NCBI GenBank assembly: GCA_030847615.1 | Contig: JAUMIR010000005.1 | Coordinates: forward strand, 211,032,645 to 211,096,644 | From: Gambelia wislizenii | Lineage: Eukaryota; Chordata; Lepidosauria; Squamata; Crotaphytidae | DNA: 64,000 nt | Reading direction: 5' to 3' | In this document: positions 1 to 11,634 of the stretch, piece after piece | Layout: every line of letters starts with the position of its first letter | Position numbering within the stretch: the first letter of the stretch is position 1 | Notes under the pieces: generated by a model | What the model was told of the DNA's origin: nothing | The model's database searches: none | What the model saw: the letters and a program-made list of their open reading frames with translations, nothing else | Made by a program: the position numbers and the translations under genes

Positions 1-2480
1 ATGCCTTTCTAGAACAGATGACCATACACGCAGAAAGGAGAGATGTAGTACTGATGGGTGACTTCAACTATCCTGATATTTGCTGGAAATCTAACTCAAC
101 CAAAACTTCAAGGTCTAGAAAATTCCTTATTTGCCTGGAAGACAATTTCATTGACCAAAAGGTAGAAGAGACAACAAGGGGGTCATTTATTCTAAATCTG
201 ATCCTATCCAACAGGGATGACATGGTTAATGGGGTGCAAGTGGTGGGATCCTTAGGTGAGAGTGATCATATTCTCCTGGAGTTTGTTATACAACAGAAAG
301 GAGAGGCCAGGCATAGTCAGACACACATTCTTGACTTTAGGAGAGCTGATTTCAATAAACACAGGGAAATACTGGGGGTGATCCCAGGGTCAGGAATACT
401 AAAAGAGAAGAGACTTCAAGACGGATGGGACTTTCTCAAAAGGGAGATACTGAAGGCACAATTTCAAACAGTACCATTGAGGAAGAAAAATGGAAGGTGT
501 CTCAAGAAACCAGGATGGATGACTAAAGAACTTTCAACGGAGCTAAGTTTTAAACGGAACATGTATAGGAAATGGAAAACAGGGAAATCATCAAAGAAGA
601 ATTCAAACAGATAGTGAACACGTGTAGGAGTAAAGTCAGGAAAGCTAAAGCCCAGAATGAGCTCAGGCTTGCTAGAGAGGTTAAGAACAATAAAAAGGGT
701 TTTTTGGGGGGTATTCTGCTTCAAAAGGAGGAAGAAGGAAATGGTAGGGCCACTACGTGGAGAAGATGGCAAAATGCTAACAGGGAACAGAGAAATTACT
801 CAACACCTTCTTTGCCTCAGAGTTTTCAGAAAAGGAAAAGGATGATCAACCTGAGGATAATGGGACAGAGGACACAATAGGGGAAATCCAGCACAGAATA
901 AGCAAAGAGGTAGTACAGGAATACCTTCTTAATCTAAATGAATTTAAATCTCCAGGACCAGATGAACTACATCCAAGAGTATTAAAAGAGCTGGCAAATG
1001 TAATCTCAGAGCCATTGGCAATAATCTTTGAGAACTCTTGGAGAACAGGAGAAGTCCCAGCAGACTGGAGGAGGGCAAACGTTGTCCCCATCTTCAAAAA
1101 GGGGGAAAAAGAGGATCCCAGCAATTATCGTCCAGTTAGTCTGACATCAATACCAGGGAAGATTCTAGAGCAGATCATTAAACAGAGAGTCTGTGGACAT
1201 TTAGAAGGCAATGCCATAATCACAAAAAGTAAACATGGGTTTCAGAGAAACAGGTCATGCCAGACGAATCTGATCTCTTTTTTTGATAAAATTAAGGGAT
1301 GCTGTGGATATTGTATACCTTGATTTCAGTAAGGCCTTTGATAAGGTTCCCCATGACATTCTTGCAAACAAGCTTGTAAAATGTGGGCTGGACAAGTTAA
1401 CTGTTCAATGGATTTGTAATTGGTTGACCATCTGAACCCAAAGGGTGCTCAGCAGTGGCTCGTCTTCATCTTGAAAAGATGTGACCAGTGGGGTGCCACA
1501 GAGTTCTGTCCTGGGCCCAGTGCTTTCCAACATCTTTATCAGTGACTTCGATGAGAGAATTAGGGGCATACTTATCAGATTTGCAGATGACACCAAATTA
1601 GGAGGAGCAGTTAATACCCTAGAGGACAGGATCAAAATTCAAAATGACCTGGATAGACTGGAGAGCTGGGCCAAAGCTAACAAAATGAAATTCAATATGG
1701 AGGAATGTAAGGTACTGCACTTAGGGTGGAAAAACGGAATGCATAGATCCAGGATGGGGGAGACCTGGCTGAACGAGACTACGTGCGAAAGGGATCTAGG
1801 AGTCCTAGTAGAGCACAAGTTGAACATGAGTCAACAGTGTGATGTGGAAGCTAAAAAGGCCAATGCGATTTTGGGCTGCATCAATAGAAGTATAGTGTCT
1901 AGATCAAGGGAATTAATAGTGCCACTCTATTCTGCCTTGGTCTGGCCTCACCTAGAATATTGTGTCCAGTTCTGGGCACCACAATTCAAAAAGGATATTG
2001 ACAAATTGGAGCGTGTCCAGAGGAGGGCGACTAAAATGGTGAAAGGTCTGGAAACCATGCCTTATTTGGAAAGACTTAGGGAGCTGGGTATGTTTAGCCT
2101 GAAAAAAAAGGCAGTTAAGGGGCGATATGATAGCCCTGTTTAAGTATTTGAAGGGGTGTCAGTTGCGGATGGAGAAAGCGTGTTTTCTGCTGCTCCAGAG
2201 ACTAGAACATTGAACAATGGATGCAAGCTCCAGGAATGGAGATTCCACCTCAACATAAGGAGGAACTTTTTGACAGTAAGAGCTGTTTGGCAGTGGAACA
2301 CACTGCCTCAGAGCGTGGTGCGGTCTCCTTCCTTGGAAGTCTTTAAACAGAGGCTGGATTGCCATCTGTCAGGGATGCTTTGATTGTGTATTCCTGCACA
2401 GCAGGGGGTTGAACTGGATGGCCCTCATGTTTTCTTCCAACTCTACAATTCTATGATTCTATGATTCTATGATTTTATGA
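1..2480 (+). mobile_element. CR1 LINE, truncated by the window edge, decayed
   Basis: The endonuclease C-terminal part is open at 18-611, with GDFN near the start and a GESDH motif near residue 80. Reverse transcriptase follows in several frames: FKSPGPDELHPRVLKEL and NYRPVSLTSIPGKILEQ at about 940-1170, [16 protein letters not shown] across a frame change near 1310-1365, [17 protein letters not shown], and catalytic FADDTKLGG at about 1578-1604. The thumb/C-terminal region carries [20 protein letters not shown]. The 3' end is the CR1 hallmark TCTACAATTCTATGATTCTA with octamer repeats ending near 2480. Frameshifts near 640, 1300, 1440 and 2145 make it a pseudogene. Confidence 0.95.
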
Positions 2481-2725
2481 TGATGATTAAATCAATCTAT
2501 GCAAGAGGAGGAAGATGTTTCAGCTCAGTCTTCCTAAAGAAAAAGGCTTCCGGAACTTTTTTTGACATATTACTTAAAAAGCTTTTTAAATCATCATCAT
2601 CATCATCATCATCATCTTTACATGGTTTGAATAGAAAATGCACCACAGCATTAGTTCTAATACTTTGGAAACTGTGGGGGAATGTGATAACTGAACATGG
2701 CAACCGCTCCTTAAGGCTGCTGATA

Positions 2726-2963
2726 TACTGAAGAAATAACACAGTTTGACACCATGTTAACTATCATGGTTCCATCCTATGGAATCCTGGGAGTTGTAGT
2801 TTGTTGTGGCACCAGCACTCTCTGACAAAGAAGGAAAACTACAAATACCACAAAACTACAGAGAAGGAAAACTACAAATCTCACAAAACTACAGATCCCA
2901 GAATTCCATAGCATTGGGCTATGGCAGTTAAAACGGCATCAAACTCTGTTATTTCTGCAGTGT
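2726..2963. mobile_element. hAT-like TIR element (MITE)
   Basis: The ends are long inverted repeats: CTGAAGAAATAACACAGTTT at the left matches the reverse complement of the right end. Internal inverted segments ATGGAATCCTGGGAGTTGTAG and CTACAGATCCCAGAATTCCAT can form a hairpin. It contains a short internal duplication (aaggaaaactacaaat). No coding capacity. The TIR and internal palindrome suggest a non-autonomous hAT; the clean duplication boundaries are not certain. Confidence 0.65.
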
Positions 2964-2980
2964 GTCAGCAGCCTAAGTCT

Positions 2981-4131
2981 TGGGGAAACCTGATTCTTTG
3001 AAAAAAGGAGAAAAAACATTCTCCAGCTTTCTATGTTAAGTGTTTGTCTGCTTATATTCTTTCTTCTGGATAACTTTGACTTCGTAGGTTGGGGTGCGAA
3101 GAGTTTCTCTGTTTTATTTTATTGCATTACTTTGAATGCATTTTTTCTTCTTCTCACACTTGTACCATATTAGGTAACAAGGCTTTGTGGATAGGGGGAT
3201 TTCATTGAAATTAGTGCACCTTTAAAACACCCCCCCAATGTGTTCATTTATTTATGTATTTTGCCTATTACACACCTTTCCCCCATTAACCAAAACATAT
3301 TTGTGCACATTTTTGCTATTTGCATTTTAAAACATAAACATTGTTTTGTGTATATTATTTATTGATCTGAAGTGCCTTGTAAATTTGCAAGCGCTTGAGG
3401 TGAATTTTGTGTTTCTTCTCACAGTAAGTCCTGGGAGGTGCAAAAAGGCTAAATTTTGTGATTGCCAAATCCAACAAACTTCTTTTCCATTTCTAATTCT
3501 GAGTGGCATCAACACCCTTTCTTGTTTAAAATGTTGGGCTTGATAACCATCTGGGGTTTTCAAACCTGTAGTGAATTATGGATAGGTATGGTGGATAGGA
3601 AATAGCCAAAACTATATATGGTCCCCATGCTCATATAGATGAGCATTCCATGGCATCATTGGAAAATTGTAAAGACAATACTAGCTGTTAGCTGTTGGCT
3701 GGGTAGAAGTAACCAGTAGCAGACACAAGTGAATTGGAAATTTTTACTTAGGTATGTTCTGACACTACCCACAGATCTCCCCAATGGTTATATATTAAAT
3801 GATTAAAACCAGCAAAGGGTTATATTCAGGTAATTCTGGAACAAGTTCCTCTAAGAGTAGGAATGAATGGATTTTCCTTCTTTATTCTTGGGTTGATTGT
3901 GCCCCGACCCTCTATCCCTCTCCTCTTGAATTCTTGTCTTGTCCTCTGTTGTGTACAGTGATCAAAACCCTGGTTCAGAAAGACAAATACCCGAAGACAT
4001 ACATTGCTCTGAGGTTCAGTTTCAAAAGCTATGTTCATTCCATCTGTATGTCTGGAACCCTGTTGCTGTATTCAAGAAGAACTCCCTTCAGGAGTATGAA
4101 TGTCTGAGGTGTGGTTAATTTGAGACTAGGG
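2981..4131. other. Unannotated intergenic stretch
   Basis: AT-rich DNA downstream of EPYC. No gene or repeat recognised. Confidence 0.5.
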
Positions 4132-4640
4132 AGTTGTCTAGATGGTGAAAATAATCCTAATAGGATTTGCAGGGAATACCTTTTGTCCCTATGAGATGCC
4201 ATGGTGATTCACCTTATTCAGAAGGGGGGGGTTTGCAGGGGAAAAGCCTTTGTGGCTGTCACGATGGAGTGACTTCTGCACCTCCATGCACATTACTGCT
4301 CGTTTGGACAACTGATTTGTAGTGCAGCACAGGGTGGAAGTGGAAAGCTGATGGGTCAAACATGCACAGGGGGAGGTCTTGCCAGCAATTAAGTGTTTGG
4401 AAGTGCCATTTTGGAGTTTTGCATTGCTGACAGTGTGCTTTTTTGCTGTGCTGAGGTGACCAAACAGCTTTTAAAAGCTTTTTGAAGCAGAAGGTTGCAC
4501 TTGCTGTGCAGCAGCGACAATTAGTTAAGAACAGTAACATGAATAATTCACTTTTGCCCACCAGGTTGATTTGCAGGCATGGTTGCATGTGAACTTCAGT
4601 CAAGAATGCCTCTTTCCCAGAATGATCTTCCAATGAAGTC
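4132..4640 (+). repeat. Unclassified repeat family A, copy 1
   Basis: Begins GTTGTCTAGATGGTGAAAAT and includes GAAAATAATCCTAATAG, TTTTGTCCC, ATTACTGCTCGTTTGGACA and CATGCACAGGGGG. The same ordered blocks recur at about 22276-22890 and, in reverse, at about 26425-26990 and 45721-47028. The antisense open frame at 4259-4633 is a chance frame that shares QPCLQI and [10 protein letters not shown] with the 22.6 kb copy, which simply shows the DNA is homologous. Probably a non-autonomous DNA transposon. Confidence 0.55.
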
Positions 4641-5640
4641 CTACTTTGGGTTCCATCTTAAATTGAAGTGTGATGGATTCCAAGAAATGTAGAATTTCTT
4701 CTGTCACATCTCTGTAACTCTGGATACTTCCCTGTGCAAGACTGATGTCCCTCATGTGTCTTTTCTTAATGTCTTTCCAAAGATAAAGTTAATGTTTCTG
4801 TTTTGGAGTCTTTGACTGTAGATTCAAACTCTATTTTTTTTTAATTTTAATGCTGTTTTATTGGTTATTTAGTTTTTAAATATGTTTTGTGGCTATTGTA
4901 ATTTTTTCAAAGAATGTGTATATTGTAATGAATGTGACAAACAGGTACATTAAGATATAATGGACACATAAAACAGACACCATGGATTGGCTGCCAGTTA
5001 AAAATTAGGTGGCACCTAGTTTGTTAGTTTGTAATGTGTGAAATTACTATATTACACACTGCTGTATTGCAAGAAACTACTTGTGAAAGAATAGTGTCAA
5101 AGGTACCAAAGATCCTTAAGGTGGATATTTGACAGAGGAATGTGTGTTACTAGAGTGAAAATATTGATCAAGTGAGAGGGACAAGGTATTTTTGTGGCTG
5201 CTCACTTAAGCATATTTTAAGAACTAGTGCTTCATTTTGAATATCCCCCCCACCATTATCAAATATATGAATAGCAACATTTCATACAATTCCTGCAAAA
5301 TACCTACTATATCTCTTCAATAATTCCCACAGTATCAGGATTATTCCACAGTGTGATCATGAGGTCTCATTATCTGATCAAGAACAATAAGGTAACTGAA
5401 GGGTTAATTAGGGTTTGAAGCAAGGTAACACCTTTAGAGGCATCCTCATCACAGGTCAGAAGGTACTGACCAATCAGAACTTCCAGAGTGTCCTTCTGGT
5501 GGGATCTTCAAGGATTAGGAAGCATGAACTCTCAATTCCCTGGAAATCCAGCACCTTTGGACTTCATGCCAGTAAGGACCGTTAGTTAGATGTGTCAGGG
5601 ATGTTATGTTTATTTTCTCACTTGGCTGAATAACTAACTT
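4641..5640. other. Unannotated intergenic stretch
   Basis: AT-rich DNA with no gene or clear repeat seen. Confidence 0.5.
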
Positions 5641-5649
5641 CATTTGTAA

Positions 5650-5905
5650 CTGTAACAGAAGCAGAACGGCCCTCCCTCCATCCCAACTGCCATTCCCCTG
5701 GCCTCAGAGGGAGAGAAAGAAAGTCAGGCAGAGCTTCATCTTGCCTCGGCTCAGAAGCAGAATGGCCCTCCCTCCATCCCAACTGCCATTGCCCTGGCTG
5801 CAGAGTGACAGAAGCTAACGTGGGCATAACTCCCTCTTGCCTCAGCCCAGAAGCAGAATGGCCCTCCCTCCATCCCAACCACCATTGCCCTGGACAAGGA
5901 GGGAG
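5650..5905. repeat. Minisatellite, unit about 96 bp, 2.7 copies
   Basis: The block aagcagaatggccctccctccatcccaactgccat recurs starting near 5658, 5754 and 5851, a period of 96-97 bp. As 96 is a multiple of three, the minus strand shows a repeated open frame (GWREG-SAS), which is not evidence of a gene. Confidence 0.85.
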
Positions 5906-5954
5906 AGAAGAGAATGCTAGACTTAATCCCTTTCCCTACTGCCATCCCCTTTCC

Positions 5955-6141
5955 TTTTTTTTTTTTTTTTTTTTTTACAATGTCTTCATTAGATTGTAAG
6001 CTTGAGGGCAGGGAACTGTTTTGTTGTTCTTTTTCTTGTAAAGCACCATGTACATTGATGGCACTATAGAAATAAAAGAAGAAGAAGAAGAAGAAGAAGA
6101 AGAAGAAGAAGAAGAAGAAGAAGAAGAAGAAGAAGAAGAAG
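5955..6141. repeat. Poly(T), SINE-like tail and (GAA)n microsatellite
   Basis: T20 at about 5957-5977, then a tail-like segment (gattgtaagcttgagggcagggaactg ... gcactatagaaataaa) and about 21 GAA units from 6078, ending in GATGATGAT. The run encodes poly-Leu on the minus strand, which is an artefact. Confidence 0.8.
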
Positions 6142-6500
6142 ATGATGATGATATACCTGGGAGGGAGAACCTCTAATGATAGAGATACCAGTTAATATGT
6201 TTTCTACTTTAGAATAAACTAGCTTTCTTTCTATATTCCATTGTGTGTATGCTTCCACGTGCCTAAGCTCATTCCTCCCCACCTTCTTCTGGTAGAAGGG
6301 ATGTGGAGGTGATTCTCCACAGTGTCAGAGTGTAGAGAGCCAAAACCAGTAGCTTTCCCTTGTGCTGTGCTGAAAAGGTTAATTTAAGTCAAGGGATGGT
6401 GGAAGTGAAAAATAGCAACCCAGGGGTTCTCAAGGAGTGAGGCAACCCAGGGGCCTAAAACATCACACACAGTTTTGAAAGTATGATTTAACAGAAGTAT

Positions 6501-7217
6501 TTTATTGCAGCTCTGAGACAGATGGCAAGCTTAGCAGAGATATAAGAAGCAGAAATCTGTGTTGTTTTGCTATTATCTTGTCCAATGATTGCTCCAAGAA
6601 TACTATACTTCCTTAAGTATACTTTTATTTACTTGAGAAAGTACCGTTTCCAATTTTTCTCCTCTAATGCCAGGCAATATTGATATATTACAGAAGAGTA
6701 TATTTATATTTATTATCAATAATTCATAAAATAACCCAATTTCCCATCTGGTTGCCACCTGTGGAATGCAGGCTGCTGGACTAAATGAACTGTTGGTCTC
6801 TTGCAGCTGAACTTAGATTCTTGTGATGGGAACAATGGGGGGAAAAACTTTCATGTAGCAAGAACAGGAACATAAAATATAATTAAGATCAAGATAGCAT
6901 GGATCACTTATATACATTCATTTTTATAGTTTCACTATTAAAGTAGATACAATTGTAAACTAGGAAATAGTTAACATCCATCTTAATACCAAACCTATGC
7001 TTTTACCACCAACTAATCTGCATTGATTATAAAACCATACAGATGAATATTATACTTTAGAGGATTCATTTCTATTCAACATTGTACAAGATTGTCAGTA
7101 TTTACTCCTTATTTTACCTCAATGAACCCATAATACTATGTTAAAACAGTAATCATATATATACTTACAAAAGAAATTCTGTTACCTGAATTTTTTTTTT
7201 TTTACTACTGTCCCAGG
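6501..7217 (-). other. EPYC: EPYC 3' UTR with candidate poly(A) signals
   Basis: AT-rich sequence follows the TAA. AATAAA on the minus strand occurs at 6709-6714, 6624-6629 and 6501-6506, that is 504 to 712 nt past the stop. Any of these could end the transcript. A decayed LINE-type 3' tail (ctggactaaatgaactgttggtctcttgcagc) at about 6772-6805 lies within this stretch. Confidence 0.5.
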
Positions 7218-7388
7218 TTAAAAAAGGCTCCCAACAGGCAAACGAGGAAGACACATATAGGCATAAGGGGTTTTGCTCAAATTAATGGGATTGCCATCTA
7301 GTCTGATGTCTTCAAGAGATTTACGGATATACGAATAATCTTTCATTTTGCAGAAAGTATCTTCATGCATTTCTTGTATGTTGTTGTT
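7218..7388 (-). CDS. EPYC: EPYC exon 7: C-terminal LRR, ear cysteines, stop
   Basis: Acceptor tttttttttag before 7388, stop TAA at 7218-7220. It encodes residues 261-316: [17 protein letters not shown], then [20 protein letters not shown], ending [13 protein letters not shown]273 and C306 form the conserved C-terminal disulfide loop of SLRPs, and N296 lies in an NLS N-glycosylation sequon. The last residue is Phe where I recall Val in human. Confidence 0.95.
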   Translation of the reverse strand, partial: NNNIQEMHEDTFCKMKDYSYIRKSLEDIRLDGNPINLSKTPYAYMCLPRLPVGSLF

Positions 7389-10300
7389 CTAAAAAAAAAA
7401 GCAAAACATCTATGAAGACTTTTAAAATCCTATCTCTCTCAATTATGTTAGAGCAAGTTGGGCAATGACCTCACTTTTGGGGTTCCCAAATCAACTCAAA
7501 AGCTCCCCAAAGATTCCTGAATCAGCATGATTTGGGGACAATTTCCCACCCAAACCAAACAGAAAGCCCCTTCCAAAGTCATGGAAACACACAAAAATGA
7601 CCCCCACCCCCACAAATACCCCAGGCCTTCACGGCGCCTTTGGAGAGTCTCCGGAGGCCCCATGGTTGCCTCCCCAGCCATCCCCCCTCCCTCCCCAGGC
7701 CTTCACGGGGCCTTCGGAGGCCCCATGGTCGCCTCCCCAGCCCTCCTCCTCTCTCCCCAGGCCTTCATGGGGCCTTTGGAGGCCCTCCATTGCTGCTTTT
7801 GGGAGGGCAGGGGGCCCTCCCAAAACCGCGAATATTCAAAACCACGAATGCTAAGTTCGCGAATGTGGAGGGGCAACTGTACTAGCTCTCACAGCTGTTA
7901 GTGGGTGAATAATAATATGATAATTATACAGTTAACAATGTTGGAAAGCAGATTGTGGTGACAGAGTATGGCCACCAAATAGAATTTTAGTAGTAGATGT
8001 CATTTGCCTTTTTCAAAGCTCTAGCCTTCCAAGAGCACTAGCCAAAATCCAACACATGTGGATTACAACGATGGAGTAGTTTTGAAAGACCGAACCATGC
8101 CAGTTTGTTTCACTACATAAAAGGGGGAGTATGCACATATTGAAAAGCTGCTAGGTTTGTTAAGCTGCTAGGCTGTCAATTTCTCTGAAGTGTGAAAGCA
8201 AGACATTCTGCTTTCAGGAAAGTTGGCTCTGTTGAGAGCAGTGTTTTTTCTTAGAGAAGTTTTTGTTGTTGTTCTTGTTAAATGCTGTGAAGTCAGCTTC
8301 AACATATGGTGATACTGTGAATGAGAAACCTCCAAGTCACCCTGTTATCAACAGCCCTATTCAGGTGTTGCAGACTCAGGGGTGTGGCTTTCTTGATTGA
8401 TGAGATTATCAGACAGGCCTTAAAACCCATCCCTGTCTCTGTTTATTTGACTTCCTGGCAGCCCAGGTATCTGCAGAACTCTTCTAACACCACATTCTAA
8501 ATGGGTTGATTCTCTTTCTATACGCTTTCTTCATTGTGCAGCTTTCACAGTCATACATAGAAACTGGTAATCTGATGGCATGGACAACTCTGAATTTGGT
8601 TTTCCTCTTTACACCTTTTTGAGGATCTTGTCTAGTTCCTTCATGGCTGCCCTTTCAAGGCAGCTTCTTCTGATTTCTTGACTGCAGTCTCCATTTTGAT
8701 TAACGACTGAACTAGGGTATAGGAAATCTTTCACTAGCTCAATGTCTTCCTTGTCTGCTTCAGAGTTATATACATCCTCTGTGGTCATTATATTTGTTTT
8801 CTTAATGTTAAACTTTAAATCTGCCTTTGCAATTTCTTCCCTGACTTTCTTTAGGAGTTGTTCCAAGTCTTTGCTATTTTCTGCTAGTAATATGGTATCA
8901 ACTGCATATCTTAAACTGTTGATGTTCCTTCCTCCAAGTCTAAACCTGCTTTACATGTGATATGTTTGATGTACAAGTTAAACAGATAAGGTGATAAAAT
9001 GTCGTTTTCCCTGGCTCCCTTGCCAATCTGTGTCTTTTGTCCTGACAGTAGCCCCTTGTCTTGAGTACAGATTGTACATCAGGACAACCAAATGTTGTGG
9101 CACACCCATTTCTTTAAGCGTGATCTGTAGTTTTTCATGATCTACATAGCAATAGCAATACCACTTCTATTTCTATACTGCTTATCAGTGTAGCGGAGGC
9201 CACGTGGCACGAAAGGCCTAGCGGTGGAGGAATCAGGGCCGGGTCACAGGCCGTGTGGCTAGCGGCATGGGGGGAGCGGCGTGAGGGCTAAAGGCCGGCA
9301 AGCGCGCCCGGGCCGGGCGAAGCAGCAGAAGGGGTCAGGGCCGCACCAGCAAGTGTGCCCCAAGCGGCGGGGATCCAGGTCGCAGACTGCATGGCGAGTG
9401 GCGTGGGGGGGATCCAGGCCAGAGGGGGTCAGGGCCGGCAAGCGCGCCCCAAGCAGCAGGGATCCGGGTGTGCGGGGGGGATCCAGGCCACATGAAGCGG
9501 CGGAGGGGGTCAGGGCCGCACCGGCAAGTGCGCCCGAGCGGCGGGGATCCAGGCTGCGCGAAGGGTGCAGGTCACGTGCCAAGTGGCATTGGGGGGATCT
9601 GGGCCACAGAAAGGTTTTAGAAGGGTGGCGTGGAAGGGGGATCACGTGTTGTAATGCAAGGAGCAACCGGCAATCAAGCAATCAAGCAATAAAATTCAGT
9701 AGAGACAATCAATGAAAAGGTAGTTCAAGAGCCAATTAATTCAAAAGTCCAAAAAATCCAAGCCAATGAATCAAACAATTAATTAAAAGTACAATCAATA
9801 AAAAATGCAGCCCATGCGGGAACAGGGAAGGAAGGGAGGGGGTGGGTGGGATGAATGACCATGTGGAGGAACAAAGGGAACAAAGGAAACAAAGGAAGCA
9901 AAGAAACAGATCAAAACAGACCAAAGTACTAAAGCCTACTAAACAATATTCACTCAGAAATCAATCAGCAATCACACAACCACACTGCTGGGCTGCCCAT
10001 TCATACAACCACAAGCAAAGCCCAGCCGACTTAGCTCTCCCTCAGGGCAAATTGATAGATGTTCCTTCTTTAAAATCCATTGGAAAAGAAGAGGAGACCA
10101 GGGGTGGCAAAGGGTAAAATAGGCCCCGCCTCAGCCCCGCCCCTGTCTCCTCCCAGCCAGGGCATATCCATGCCCTGGCCAACCCCTGCGCTCGTCTCCA
10201 TTCCCATCATTAAAACACCTCCCTCGGATCTACCATTCTTCAAGATCTGGGGGGGGGGTGTCTGTTCTATACCGCTTATCAGTGCCAAAGCACTCCCTAA

Positions 10301-11595
10301 GAGGTTTACATGTTAGCTGATTGCCCCCTGTCTCTGTAGCTTGAAACTATTGATGTGCCATCTGTTCCTGGGGATTTATTTCTTCCAATTGCTTTGAGTG
10401 CAGCTTCCACTTCACACTTTCTAAAACTCTGGGCTCATCTTCAAATGGTTCTTCCTTGAATGAATAAGTCCTCTTTTAATCTCTTTTATATAGTTCTTCA
10501 ATAAATTGTTTCCATCAGCTTTTTATTTCTTCTTGATCATGAAATGCGTTCCCCTTCTGTTCACAGAGAATCCCCACGATTGGTTTAAATTTCCCTTTGA
10601 ATTTTCAGATCTTGTGGAAGAGGTTTACCTTTTTTTTTTATTGTGGTCTTCTATTTCTCTGCATTAGGTAGTTCTTTTTGTCTATGAGCACAAGTCATTG
10701 GACAGTTGCATTCAGGGTTCTGACCCTATTTCTGTCCTCTTTTACTTTTGCTTCTCATCTGTCCTTAACTGCTTGAAGAGTTTTGTTTGTCATCCAGTGA
10801 GGCTTTTCTTCCTTTTTGGGTAGAGATATTGTCTTTTTACATTCCACCCTGACATTGTCCCTGGTTTCTGTCCAGAATTCTTCTGGCTACATATCAGTTA
10901 GGCATAATAGCGCGGATCAAGTTTTTACATTATCTTTAAATTCTATGGGAATATATTTCAGGTTATACTTTGACACAATGATTGATTTAGTGTTCTTCTT
11001 TAGCTTTACTCTGAATTTTCATACAAGGAGTTTATGGTCTGTACCACAATTTGCTCCTGGGCATGTTTTTGCAGACAGAATGGAGCTTCTCCATCTTCTC
11101 CTTCCAGTTTTGTAGTCTATATGACTTCTATACTAGCCATCAGGTGGTGTCCATCACCTCTTTGTTGCCTGAAGAATGTATTTGCAATGACAAACTGTTG
11201 GCTTTGCAAAATTCAATCAGTCACTCTCCTGCTTCATTTCTTGATCCTTAGCCAAATTCTCCTACAGTTTTTGATTTTGCTCTGTTTCCTAATTTTGTGT
11301 TCCAGTCACCTATGGCTAACAATAAATCCTGTTATGGTGCATGATCAGTTTCCTCCTGGATTCCAATCTTTCAATTTCTTCTCCTTTTGCTTCTGTAGTT
11401 GGAGCACAAACTTGGATTGCGGTTATATTGATGGGTTTTCCCTGAAGTATTATTGACTTTGCATTTTATCCCTTGACTCATTTTGCTATATCTCACCTCA
11501 CTATTAATGCCCCCATTTCTTCTTAGATTTTCATTTCCTGAGTAAAACATGGTGTAAATTATCTGACTCAAAATGTCCCATTCCTTTCCTATTTA

Positions 11596-11634
<39 letters not shown>

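Noticed and set aside
18..2143. Long open frames at the left edge as host genes
   Set aside because: They are pieces of CR1 endonuclease and reverse transcriptase with frameshifts and end in the CR1 octamer tail.
5650..5905. CRISPR-like repeat-spacer array
   Set aside because: The repeats are contiguous long minisatellite units without regular spacers, in a vertebrate genome.
6064..6282. Poly-Leu small protein on the minus strand
   Set aside because: It is the translation of a (GAA)n microsatellite.
7496..7901. Overlapping Pro-rich open frames on both strands
   Set aside because: All six phases are open because of a GC-rich tandem repeat; none has a domain or splice support.
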